Source: JAIVGV01 sp032229975 (GTDB lineage Bacteria; Acidobacteriota; Blastocatellia; Pyrinomonadales; Pyrinomonadaceae). From it: a stretch of DNA of 64,000 nucleotides. Location: positions 44,903-108,902 of the forward strand of contig JAVXVG010000046.1 of assembly GCA_032229975.1 (NCBI GenBank), read 5' to 3'. Of this stretch, positions 1-7,289 are shown piece after piece. The position numbers were made by a program, and so were the translations under genes. Under the pieces are notes generated by a model. The model made no database searches. It saw nothing but the letters and a program-made list of their open reading frames with translations, and was not told where the DNA came from. How positions within the stretch are numbered: the stretch's first letter is position 1; every line of letters starts with the position of its first letter.

Positions 1-67
1 TGAAGTAGGAATGCTGAATGAAAGACGGAGCGTTCTTACTTCATGGTTCATCGTTCCTATTTCATCC
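1..67. repeat. 7-mer inverted repeat 1 (cut by window edge)
   Basis: Left arm 1-24 and right arm 35-67 are related in inverted orientation: both read TGAARTAGGAAYGNTGAA when the right arm is reverse-complemented. The arms run as degenerate 7-mers (TGAAGTA, GGAATGC, TGAATGA). The element lies just past the end of the polyprenyl synthase gene, and its left side may continue outside the window. Confidence 0.7.
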
Positions 68-75
68 TTCTCTTT

Positions 76-1098
76 TCACCTGTCGCGTTCGAGGATGAAA
101 GTGGGGAGCGCGGCGAGCGCGTCCCTGTAGCGCGAAGGGGGCAGGGCTTCGAGCGCGTGGCAGGCCCTCTCGGCGAACTCGTCGGCGCGTGCGCGCGCTT
201 CAATGAGCGCGCCGGACTTTTCGGCGGCAGAGACGAGGCGCGCGCGCGTGATCGCGTTGTATGCGCCCTCGCGCATGACGGATTGCACGGCGGCGCGCTG
301 GCCCTCGTCGCGTGCGAGCAGGTAGATGAGCGGCAGCGTGATCTTGCCTTCCAAGAGATCGACGCCAGCCGGTTTACCAAGCGACTCCTCAGACGCCGTG
401 AAGTCTAACAGATCGTCAACGAGTTGAAACGCCGCGCCGAGATTGAGACCGTAATCGGCGAGCGCGCGCCGCGACTTCTCATCGGCATGGCCCAAGAGCG
501 CGCCGATCTCGCAGCACGCGCTGAAGAGATAGGCGGTCTTGCGCAGCAGTATGTCGAAGTAAAGCTCCTCCGTCACGTCGCAGCGACCAATGGTGGTGAG
601 TTGCAGCAACTCGCCTTCGGTCATCTTGCGCGTGACGGCCGTCAGGATGTCGAGCACAGGGAGCGAACGTTCTTCGAGACTCGTCTCGAACGCCGACATG
701 TAGAGCCAGTCGCCCATGAGCACGGCGGTCTGGTTGCCGAAGCGAGAGTTGATCGAGGGCCGGTTGCGGCGCGTCTCTGCGTTGTCGATGATGTCGTCGT
801 GGACGAGCGTCGCCGTGTGCAGAAACTCCATCACGGTCGCCATGCGGACGACGTTCGGACGCGCGGCATCGCCGCCAGCAGCATGAGTCGAGAGCAGCGT
901 GAGCGCGGGTCGCACGCGCTTGCCGCCCGAAGCGCGCAGGTACTCGCCGATATAAGAGATGACTTGAATGTTCGAGCGACACGCGCGCTCGAACTCATCT
1001 TCGACGAGCGCGAGTTCGTCTGCGATGAGACTGAAGACGCGCGCCGCCGTGACCTGCGGCTCTTCGACGGCTGCGGCGAGATGGCCTGATGTGCTCAT
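76..1098 (-). CDS. Polyprenyl (all-trans) diphosphate synthase
   Basis: Chain-elongating isoprenyl diphosphate synthase that condenses isopentenyl diphosphate onto an allylic primer. In bacteria of this type the product usually becomes a quinone side chain or an undecaprenyl-type lipid. Both Asp-rich motifs are present: DDIID at residues 101-105 and DDLLD at 228-232, followed by GKPAGVDL. Length (340 residues) fits the IspB/HepT family. I chose the ATG at 1098 because the upstream ATG at 1140 adds 14 basic residues with no family resemblance and neither start has a strong Shine-Dalgarno. It is the last gene of the leftward run cobB-larC-folE-metG-tatD. Product chain length cannot be read from the sequence. 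Confidence 0.9.
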   Translation of the reverse strand: MSTSGHLAAAVEEPQVTAARVFSLIADELALVEDEFERACRSNIQVISYIGEYLRASGGKRVRPALTLLSTHAAGGDAARPNVVRMATVMEFLHTATLVHDDIIDNAETRRNRPSINSRFGNQTAVLMGDWLYMSAFETSLEERSLPVLDILTAVTRKMTEGELLQLTTIGRCDVTEELYFDILLRKTAYLFSACCEIGALLGHADEKSRRALADYGLNLGAAFQLVDDLLDFTASEESLGKPAGVDLLEGKITLPLIYLLARDEGQRAAVQSVMREGAYNAITRARLVSAAEKSGALIEARARADEFAERACHALEALPPSRYRDALAALPTFILERDR

Positions 1099-1181
1099 AC
1101 GGGAACGTTTGTGGCGCGCGGAACGTGCGAAAGCGATCATGTTGTTTCGCCGCGCGGCTCGATTCTTTATAACATTTACGC

Positions 1182-1199
1182 GAGGCTTGGCAAAGCCTC
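1182..1199. other. Small perfect hairpin between tatD and the prenyl synthase
   Basis: GAGGCTT (1182-1188) and AAGCCTC (1193-1199) form a 7-bp stem with a 4-base loop. There is no clear T-run on either strand, so I do not call it a terminator. It could be an RNA processing or stabilising structure downstream of tatD. Confidence 0.4.
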
Positions 1200-1239
1200 T
1201 GCTTCACTTTATCCGGCAGAGTAAAAGGGAGGCTTTCAA

Positions 1240-2034
1240 CTAACGTGTGGTGAGACTCACGCCGAATAGTTTTGAGAAGTTCTCTGAGGTGACGCGACCG
1301 ATCTCTTCAATCGTCTCCGCGCGCAACTCCGCGAGCCGGCGCGCGGTCTCGACGACGAACGCGGGCTCGTTGCGGCGTCCGCGCAAAGGCATGGGCGCAA
1401 GGAACGGGCAGTCGGTTTCGATCAAGAGTCTGTCGAGCGGGATCGTGCGGGCCACCTCGCGCAACGGCTCAGCGTTCTTGAATGTGACGTTGCCCGCGAA
1501 TGAGACGTAGAAGCCGAGCGAGAGCGCGCGCTCGGCCATCCACTGACTCCCGCCGAAGCAATGCAGCACGCCCGCGCGCGCTGCTCCTTGCCATTCGCTT
1601 TCGAGTATCTCGATTGTATCTTCGTCGGCTTCGCGCGAGTGAACGATGACGGGCAGGGCCGCCTCGCGCGCCAAATGCAGTTGCCGACGAAACACTTCGC
1701 GTTGCACTTCGCGCGGCGAATGATCATAGTGATAATCCAATCCGATCTCACCCCACGCCACCATGCGCGAGCTTGAGCGCGCGAGCTTCGTCAAACGCTC
1801 TTCAGCCGCGTCGTCGAACAACTTCGCGTCATGCGGATGCACGCCCGCCGCCGCATACACACCTTCAAACTTCTCCGCCGTCTCAATCGCGCGCTCCAAC
1901 TCGCCCGCGTGTGGATCGCCCGTGCCCACCGTGAGAATCGCGCGCACGCCTGCGTCGCGTGCGCGCTCAACCACCTCCGCGCGATCAGCGTCGAACGCTT
2001 CGCCGTCAATGTGCGCGTGCGAATCTATGAACAT
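1240..2034 (-). CDS. tatD: TatD family metal-dependent hydrolase
   Basis: TatD/YcfH-type amidohydrolase-fold nuclease, a cytoplasmic enzyme linked in other bacteria to 3'-exonuclease or D-aminoacyl-tRNA-related activities. The metal site is visible: the N-terminal SHAHID (His6, His8), GEIGLDYHYD, VIVHSREAD, LHCFGG and the late LIETDCPFLAP. At 264 residues it has the usual length. It follows metG, and this pairing of metG with a tatD homologue is common in bacteria. The upstream spacer is filled by inverted repeat 2. The exact substrate is not inferable. Confidence 0.92.
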   Translation of the reverse strand: MFIDSHAHIDGEAFDADRAEVVERARDAGVRAILTVGTGDPHAGELERAIETAEKFEGVYAAAGVHPHDAKLFDDAAEERLTKLARSSSRMVAWGEIGLDYHYDHSPREVQREVFRRQLHLAREAALPVIVHSREADEDTIEILESEWQGAARAGVLHCFGGSQWMAERALSLGFYVSFAGNVTFKNAEPLREVARTIPLDRLLIETDCPFLAPMPLRGRRNEPAFVVETARRLAELRAETIEEIGRVTSENFSKLFGVSLTTR

Positions 2035-2043
2035 GGAAACTCA

Positions 2044-2122
2044 ACGATGAAGTATGAACGATGCACGATGAATGAAGAGCATCACGTCTCTACTTCATCG
2101 TGCATCTTTCATACTTCATCGT
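2044..2122. repeat. 7-mer inverted repeat 2
   Basis: Left arm 2044-2079 and right arm 2088-2122 are near-perfect inverted copies (about 31 of 35 positions) around an 8-base loop. The arms split into 7-mers: CGATGAA, GTATGAA, CGATGCA, CGATGAA, TGAAGAG. The right arm abuts the metG stop codon and the left arm lies just upstream of tatD. Confidence 0.85.
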
Positions 2123-4290
2123 CATTTCAGTCTCGTCCCGTTGGGCACGTCTTCGGTGAAGGTGGCGAGGACGGGCTTGCCCTCTTCGCCGGCCGATGCG
2201 GCGAGCACCATCCCTTGCGACTCGAAGCCGCGCAAGCGGCGAGGTTTGAGATTCGAGACGACGACGATCTTGCGCCCGACAAGTTTCTCAGGCTCGTAGT
2301 GTTCGGCGATGCCCGCGAGAATCTGTCGCGGCTGCGCTTCGCCGAGATCGACCGTGAAGCGCAGTAGCTTGTCAGACTTCGGCACGCGTTCCGCCGTCAG
2401 CACTTCGCCGACTCTCAACTCCACTTTCACGAAATCCTCGATGCCGATCATCTCGACGACACCTTCGGTCGCGCTTCTGTTTGCGCCCGGCACAGCATCG
2501 GCTTCGGTCGCACCGCGTTGCGGTGGAGTTGGCAGCGTTTCAACATTCGTCGGCGAGCCGGAGACGGCATCGGCTTCGGTGGCCCTCGCCGTTGTCGTCG
2601 GAGTCTCTTGCGGCTGCGTTGCGTCGTTCTCTTTTTCGATCTCTGTCATGACTTTGATTTTGTCCAGACGTGGGAAGAGCGCGGCGACTTCGCCGGTTCG
2701 CGTCCCTGCCTGCAGGCCTCCCCAAGTGAGTTGTTGCGGATCGATCTTCTCAACATCCTCCTGCTGACCAAGCTGTGACCAGAGAGAGCGCATGGTTTCG
2801 GGCATGAACGGGTAGAGCAACACCGCGAGCCAGCGCAGCGACTCGGCGGCCCGATAGAGCACCGCATTCAGAGTCTCGCTCTGCTCTTCCAACTTCGCCA
2901 GCTCCCACGGCTTCGCATCAGAGATCATCTTGTCAACACGCGCGATTACAGTCCAAGCGGTTTCGAGCGCGCGACTGAAGGCGAGATCGTCGAACTGCTG
3001 TATGAACTGATCGCGCGCGAGTTGAAGCGCGGAGGCCAGCCCTTGCGCATCCGCTTCGACGCCGACGCGCTTGGCGAGCAATCGCTTCCCTTCCTCGATC
3101 TCGCCCGCAGGCACAACGCCTTCGCGATAGCGACCGATCATTGCGAGCGTGCGGCTCGCTAAATTGCCGAGACCGCTCGCGAGATCGCTGTTCGCGCGCT
3201 CAAGCAGCGCGGTGTAGTTGAAGCGCGAGTCCTGACCGAAGGCCATCTCGCGCAGAAGAAAATAGCGGATAGCGTCGCGCTGAAAATGACGCAGGAGCAG
3301 AAATGGATCGACCGAGTTGCGCAAGGTCTTCGACATCTTGCGCCCCTGCGCGTCGAGCCAGATGCCGTGCGAGACGATGCCGCGCGGCTGATCGATCCCG
3401 GCAGCCATGAGAAAAGCGGGCCAGTAGATCGCGTGCTGCCGCAGGATATCTTTCGCGAGCAGGTGCACGGGGGGCCAGAACTTCTCGAAGCCGACGGCTC
3501 GCTCGCGCTCGTCGTTGCCCCAACCGATGGCTGTGGCATAGTTCGTCAGCGCGTCGAGCCAGATGTAGATCGTGTGCGCCGGATCGTCCGGCACGGGGAT
3601 GGCCCACGAGACGGAAGACTTCAGGCGACTCACGGACAGGTCTTGCAGCCCGCGACTGACGAAGCTCACGACCTCGTTGCGACGCGCTTCGGGCCGGATG
3701 AAGTCCGGTCGCGATTCGTAGAGCGCAAGCAGCGCTTCGCCGTAATCAGAGAGGCGAAAAAAGTAGCTCTCTTCGGAGACGCGGTCGAGCGGAGCTTCGT
3801 GGATCAAGCAGAGCGGCGCGTCGCCTTCGCGTGCGGGCTTCGCGTACTCGTCCTCCGTCTTGAACGTCGCGCACGGCGCGCAGAACCAGCCCTCGTAAAA
3901 ACTTTTGTAGATGGCCTCGCGCCCCTTCGGCGTCTTGGCGGCGGCGATCCTGCGCCAGAACTTCGCGACGCCCTCGTAGTGGAAGGGCTCAGTCGTGCGC
4001 ATGAAGATGTCGTAGCCGCCATGCGCGTCGTCGAGATGATATGCGGCGAACATCTTCTTTAACTCGCCGACGACGTAATCGACCTGCTCCTTCGGCGCGC
4101 GGCCCTCGCGCGCGGCGGCGCGCTGGATATTCGTGCCGTGCTCGTCCGTGCCTGTTAAGAAGTAGGTCTCAAAGCCGCGCTGCCTGCGATGACGATTCAC
4201 GCAGTCGGCGACGACGGTCGTGTAGAGATGACCAACGTGCGGCAAACTGTTGGCGTAGTAGATCGGGGTGGTGACGTAGAAGGTTTCCAT
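2122..4290 (-). CDS. metG: Methionyl-tRNA synthetase with C-terminal tRNA-binding domain
   Basis: Class I aminoacyl-tRNA synthetase that charges tRNA-Met. The HIGH-type signature HVGH is at residues 18-21 and KMSKT lies near residue 320. A Cys pair (FCAPC) marks the zinc-knuckle insertion. The anticodon-binding helices are followed by a low-complexity linker in which ATEADAV occurs twice, and then an EMAP/Trbp111-like tRNA-binding domain in the last ~110 residues (IEDFVKVELRVGEV to the end). The frame is open upstream to 4368, but those 26 codons are read out of inverted repeat 3, so I start at the ATG at 4290, where METFYVTTPIYY begins. No good Shine-Dalgarno precedes it. Confidence 0.96.
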   Translation of the reverse strand: METFYVTTPIYYANSLPHVGHLYTTVVADCVNRHRRQRGFETYFLTGTDEHGTNIQRAAAREGRAPKEQVDYVVGELKKMFAAYHLDDAHGGYDIFMRTTEPFHYEGVAKFWRRIAAAKTPKGREAIYKSFYEGWFCAPCATFKTEDEYAKPAREGDAPLCLIHEAPLDRVSEESYFFRLSDYGEALLALYESRPDFIRPEARRNEVVSFVSRGLQDLSVSRLKSSVSWAIPVPDDPAHTIYIWLDALTNYATAIGWGNDERERAVGFEKFWPPVHLLAKDILRQHAIYWPAFLMAAGIDQPRGIVSHGIWLDAQGRKMSKTLRNSVDPFLLLRHFQRDAIRYFLLREMAFGQDSRFNYTALLERANSDLASGLGNLASRTLAMIGRYREGVVPAGEIEEGKRLLAKRVGVEADAQGLASALQLARDQFIQQFDDLAFSRALETAWTVIARVDKMISDAKPWELAKLEEQSETLNAVLYRAAESLRWLAVLLYPFMPETMRSLWSQLGQQEDVEKIDPQQLTWGGLQAGTRTGEVAALFPRLDKIKVMTEIEKENDATQPQETPTTTARATEADAVSGSPTNVETLPTPPQRGATEADAVPGANRSATEGVVEMIGIEDFVKVELRVGEVLTAERVPKSDKLLRFTVDLGEAQPRQILAGIAEHYEPEKLVGRKIVVVSNLKPRRLRGFESQGMVLAASAGEEGKPVLATFTEDVPNGTRLK

Positions 4291-4291
4291 T

Positions 4292-4447
4292 AAGTGTTCG
4301 TTGTTAGTAGTCAGTTGTCCGTTGTTCTTCTCTTCAATCGCATTATGTTTCAGTCGCTCCTGATTCATCGGCGCGGGACATTATTCATCAACAGTTCATG
4401 GCAGACAAACAGCAACGGACAACCGGCCACAGACAACTGACAAAGCT
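4292..4447. repeat. 7-mer inverted repeat 3
   Basis: Left arm (about 4295-4330) reads GTTCGTT GTTAGTA, then GTCAGTT GTCCGTT. Right arm (about 4405-4447) reads GACAAAC AGCAACG, then GACAACT GACAAAG. The right arm reverse-complemented gives the same GTCAGTTGTC / GTTGTCCGTTG words. About 75 bases separate the arms. The element fills the spacer between folE and metG. Confidence 0.75.
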
Positions 4448-4449
4448 GA

Positions 4450-5076
4450 TCACTCTCTGCCACGGATCAGAGCCATCGCCTCGGCGCGCGTGCGCGGGTC
4501 TTTGCGGAAGCCGCCGCGCAGGGCCGACGTGATCGTCATCGAGCCCGGTTTCTTCACGCCGCGCACCGTCATACAGGTGTGCTCGGCTTCGACGACGACC
4601 ATCACGCCGACGGGCTTCAAGTTATCGAACAACGTATCGGCGATCTCCGATGTCAAGCGCTCCTGCACTTGCAGACGCCGCGAGAAAGTGTCTGCGAGGC
4701 GCGCGAGCTTTGAGAGTCCAACGATGCGGCCCTGCTTCGGAATGTATGCGATGTGGCAGCGACCGACGAAGGGCGCGAGATGATGCTCGCACATCGAAGC
4801 GATCTGAATGTCTTTCACGATCACCATCTCGTCGTGCTTGTCGCCCGGCAACGCCGCGACGTGCGCGCGCGGGTCTTCGCGCATCCCCGCCGTCAACTCC
4901 GCGTACATCTCCGCGACGCGCAAGGGCGTGCGCAGCAGGCCGGGCCGCTCCGGGTCTTCACCGATGCCTTCGAGGATCAGTCGCACGCCCGCCGCGATCT
5001 TTTCGAGATCGACCCCCGTTGGCTTTTCACCCAGATCGGATTCGTCAGGCTCGGTCGCCGAATAACCTGCGCTCAT
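4450..5076 (-). CDS. folE: GTP cyclohydrolase I
   Basis: Converts GTP to 7,8-dihydroneopterin triphosphate, the first step of tetrahydrofolate synthesis. The zinc and substrate residues are in place: CEHH with Cys96, His98 and His99, and the later EHTCMTVRG. PVGVMVVVEAEH and the C-terminal arginine-rich segment fit the type IA enzyme. Length is 208 residues. The start is supported by GAGGAG nine bases upstream of the ATG. It sits between larC and metG in the leftward run, with 7-mer repeats on both sides. Confidence 0.95.
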   Translation of the reverse strand: MSAGYSATEPDESDLGEKPTGVDLEKIAAGVRLILEGIGEDPERPGLLRTPLRVAEMYAELTAGMREDPRAHVAALPGDKHDEMVIVKDIQIASMCEHHLAPFVGRCHIAYIPKQGRIVGLSKLARLADTFSRRLQVQERLTSEIADTLFDNLKPVGVMVVVEAEHTCMTVRGVKKPGSMTITSALRGGFRKDPRTRAEAMALIRGRE

Positions 5077-5097
5077 AACTTAACTCCTCGTGCCGGA

Positions 5098-5186
5098 CAA
5101 GTCTGGAGTCTCAAGTCTGGAGTCTTGAGTCGAAAACTTTTCCGATCTTTGACTCCAGACTTGAGATTCCAGACTACAGACTTTTT
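5098..5186. repeat. 7-mer inverted repeat 4
   Basis: Left arm 5099-5136 is built of AGTCTGG, AGTCTCA, AGTCTGG and AGTCTTG. The right arm, about 5149-5186, is its inverted copy with one mismatch over the 25-base core. The right arm runs into the end of larC and provides its TAG stop codon at 5174-5176. It also ends in a T-run on the plus strand. Confidence 0.85.
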
Positions 5187-6361
5187 TCATTCATCACAGT
5201 CTTTAAGAATGCCGCGCGGGCTGCGGCTTCAACGTCGCGCAAGGGCGCGTCGAACTTGCGCGCGGCCGCGCGACAGTCGTCGTATTCTGGCGACGCGTTG
5301 ACGATGCGCCCTTGCGTGCGCGCGACCTTGATGCGAATTGCGCCGAACTCCGTCTGAACCAACATAGACTCACGCGGGAGCGCGCGACGCGCGACCTCGT
5401 GCGAGCGCACGCCGAGCGTGGTCGTCTCGTTGAAGAGCAACTGATAGATGGCCTCTCGCTCCTGCGGATGGCAAAGGATGGAGATGAGCACGCCGGGCCG
5501 GTTCTTCTTCATCTGCACCGGCGTGAAATAACAGTCGAGCGCACCGCGCTCAAAAGCTCGCTCCATCAAGTGCCCGATGATCTGCGGCGACACGTCGTCG
5601 AGATTCGTCTCGACGATCAATAACCTCTCGTCGCCCGCGTCGCCTTCCGTTTCACCGATCATCACGCGCAGCACGTTCGGGAAACGCTCGTACTCGCGGC
5701 CACCCGCGCCGTAGCCGACCGAAGCGACGCGCATCATCGGCATCGCGCCGTAACTTTCGCAAAGCGTGCTGATGATCGCCGCGCCTGTCGGCGTGAGTAG
5801 CTCGCCTTGAATGTCTGTCGCATACGTCGGCGCATCGCGTAGCAGTTCGACGACCGCAGGCGGTGGGACGGGAAAACGCCCGTGGGCCATCTCGACCGTG
5901 CCCGATCCCGTATGCAAGGGCGACGCGACGAACCGCTCGACGTTTAATAGCTCGAAGCCGATGCACGCTCCGACCACGTCGATGATCGCATCCATCGCAC
6001 CGACCTCGTGGAAGTGTACCGACTCGACCGCGACGTTGTGCACGCGCGCTTCGGCTTCGGCGAGCCGCGCGAAGATGCGAGAGGCGCGCGCCTTCACCGA
6101 TGCTGAGAGGCGCGAGCGTTCGATGATCTTGAGGATCATCGAGAGGTGTCTGTGATGTTTTTCGTCTTCGGTGCGGACTTCGGCGCGTGTCGCGCTGATG
6201 CCTGAGCGATCAACTGTGTGGAAGGAGACATCGAAGTTGGAAACGTCGAGCAGTTGGAGCTGCTCGCGCAGCTTCTGTGCATCCGCGCCCGCCGCGACGA
6301 GCGCGCCGAGGATCATGTCGCCGCTCGCGCCCGCGAAACAGTCGAAGTAGAGAGTTCTCAT
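5174..6361 (-). CDS. larC: LarC-like nickel-pincer cofactor biosynthesis protein
   Basis: LarC inserts nickel into the pincer nucleotide used by lactate racemase and related enzymes. Family signatures include the N-terminal YFDCFAGASGDMILGAL, the HHRHLSMI His-rich segment, VHFHEVGAMDAIIDVVG, and LLTPTGAAI. At 395 residues it matches full-length single-frame LarC; there is no programmed frameshift as in some lactobacilli. Its start overlaps the sirtuin stop by 4 bases (ATGA), suggesting translational coupling. No larB, larE or larA is present in the window, so its partner genes, if any, lie elsewhere. The last codons and the stop are inside inverted repeat 4. Confidence 0.9.
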   Translation of the reverse strand: MRTLYFDCFAGASGDMILGALVAAGADAQKLREQLQLLDVSNFDVSFHTVDRSGISATRAEVRTEDEKHHRHLSMILKIIERSRLSASVKARASRIFARLAEAEARVHNVAVESVHFHEVGAMDAIIDVVGACIGFELLNVERFVASPLHTGSGTVEMAHGRFPVPPPAVVELLRDAPTYATDIQGELLTPTGAAIISTLCESYGAMPMMRVASVGYGAGGREYERFPNVLRVMIGETEGDAGDERLLIVETNLDDVSPQIIGHLMERAFERGALDCYFTPVQMKKNRPGVLISILCHPQEREAIYQLLFNETTTLGVRSHEVARRALPRESMLVQTEFGAIRIKVARTQGRIVNASPEYDDCRAAARKFDAPLRDVEAAARAAFLKTVMNEKSL

Positions 6362-7131
6362 CGCGCGTCGCCTCGCACGCTCAAGTCGGCTTCGAGCCGT
6401 GGCAACAGTTCGCCCGCCCGGCCCTGTAGAGAAACGTCGCAGAGATCACTGAGAGGCGTCTGCTCAGGATTGACTTCGACGAGAAATGCGCCCGCGCGCT
6501 TCGCGATCTCAGGCAGGCCCGCCGCCGGATAGACGAGCGCGGACGTGCCGACGATGAAGCAGACCTCCGCCGATGCCGCGCGCATCGCCGCGCGTTGGTA
6601 AATTGACGCGGGCAGCATCTCGCCGAAGAGCACCACGTCGGGGCGCATCGGCGAGCCGCAGCCGGGGCATGCGGGTGGCCGCGCCTCGTCGTCGAGTGTT
6701 CGCACGTCGGCGCGTGCGTCGCAGCGCGTGCAGCGCGCAGTCCAGACGTTGCCGTGTAGCTCCAACACTTCGCGCGAGCCGGCCGCACCATGCAGACCGT
6801 CGACGTTCTGTGTAGCCAGCGTGAAGCTGTCGAACTCTCCCTGCCAACGCGCGATGATCATGTGGGCCGGATTTGGTCGCAGAGACTTGAGCACATCGCG
6901 ACGATGGTCGAACCACGCCCAGACTTCTGGCAAGTCGCGCTCGACCATTCCGGCGGAAGAGATTTCGTAGAAGGGCCTTCCCTTCCAGACCGCCGCGTGG
7001 CCGCCGCCGCGAAACGTCGGCACGCCGCTCTCCGCCGAGACGCCCGCGCCCGTCAGCACGAAGACGTGACGAGCCGCGCGCAGTCTCGCGCGGACTTCTT
7101 CCAACGCATCCGTGAGTGTGTTGTTCGTCAT
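6358..7131 (-). CDS. NAD-dependent protein deacylase (sirtuin, CobB-like)
   Basis: Sirtuin that removes acyl groups from lysine using NAD+. The Rossmann motif GAGVSAESGVPTFRG is at residues 28-42 and QNVDGLH begins at 108. The catalytic His is probably His126 in ELHGN. The zinc site is Cys134/Cys137 plus a later CPGC. The position equal to the acyl-selective Tyr of CobB/SIRT5 (FYxxR) appears as Phe74, with Arg77 kept. The start is the ATG at 7131; an in-frame extension to 7176 adds 15 residues without family similarity. It overlaps larC by 4 bases. Class III-like assignment is from motif alignment by eye. Confidence 0.9.
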   Translation of the reverse strand: MTNNTLTDALEEVRARLRAARHVFVLTGAGVSAESGVPTFRGGGHAAVWKGRPFYEISSAGMVERDLPEVWAWFDHRRDVLKSLRPNPAHMIIARWQGEFDSFTLATQNVDGLHGAAGSREVLELHGNVWTARCTRCDARADVRTLDDEARPPACPGCGSPMRPDVVLFGEMLPASIYQRAAMRAASAEVCFIVGTSALVYPAAGLPEIAKRAGAFLVEVNPEQTPLSDLCDVSLQGRAGELLPRLEADLSVRGDAR

Positions 7132-7145
7132 CGAGTTCGAGTTGG

Positions 7146-7176
7146 ATGGTAGCAGAGCGCGCCGCGAAGGTGTCAA
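7146..7176 (-). promoter_or_regulatory. Candidate promoter for the sirtuin-larC run
   Basis: On the minus strand TTGACA (7176-7171) is followed after 19 bases by TACCAT (7151-7146), about 15 bases before the start codon. The -35 box is perfect, but the spacing is long and the -10 is weak. The 16 bases around this -35 recur at the much better promoter at 45061-45088. Confidence 0.35.
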
Positions 7177-7289
7177 GCAAGCGACTTCGGCGCGCGGTTA
7201 GCCACGCGTCGAAGCGTTGCGTTATACTTTCGACTTTTCCGGCGCAACTTTTTTTATGGAGTGAAGGCCACGCGCCGGAGCGCGAAACG

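Noticed and set aside
1182..1199. Hairpin as the terminator of tatD
   Set aside because: Stem is good, but no T-run follows on either strand.
4291..4368. N-terminal extension of methionyl-tRNA synthetase
   Set aside because: The 26 extra codons are read from inverted repeat 3; the family begins at the ATG at 4290.
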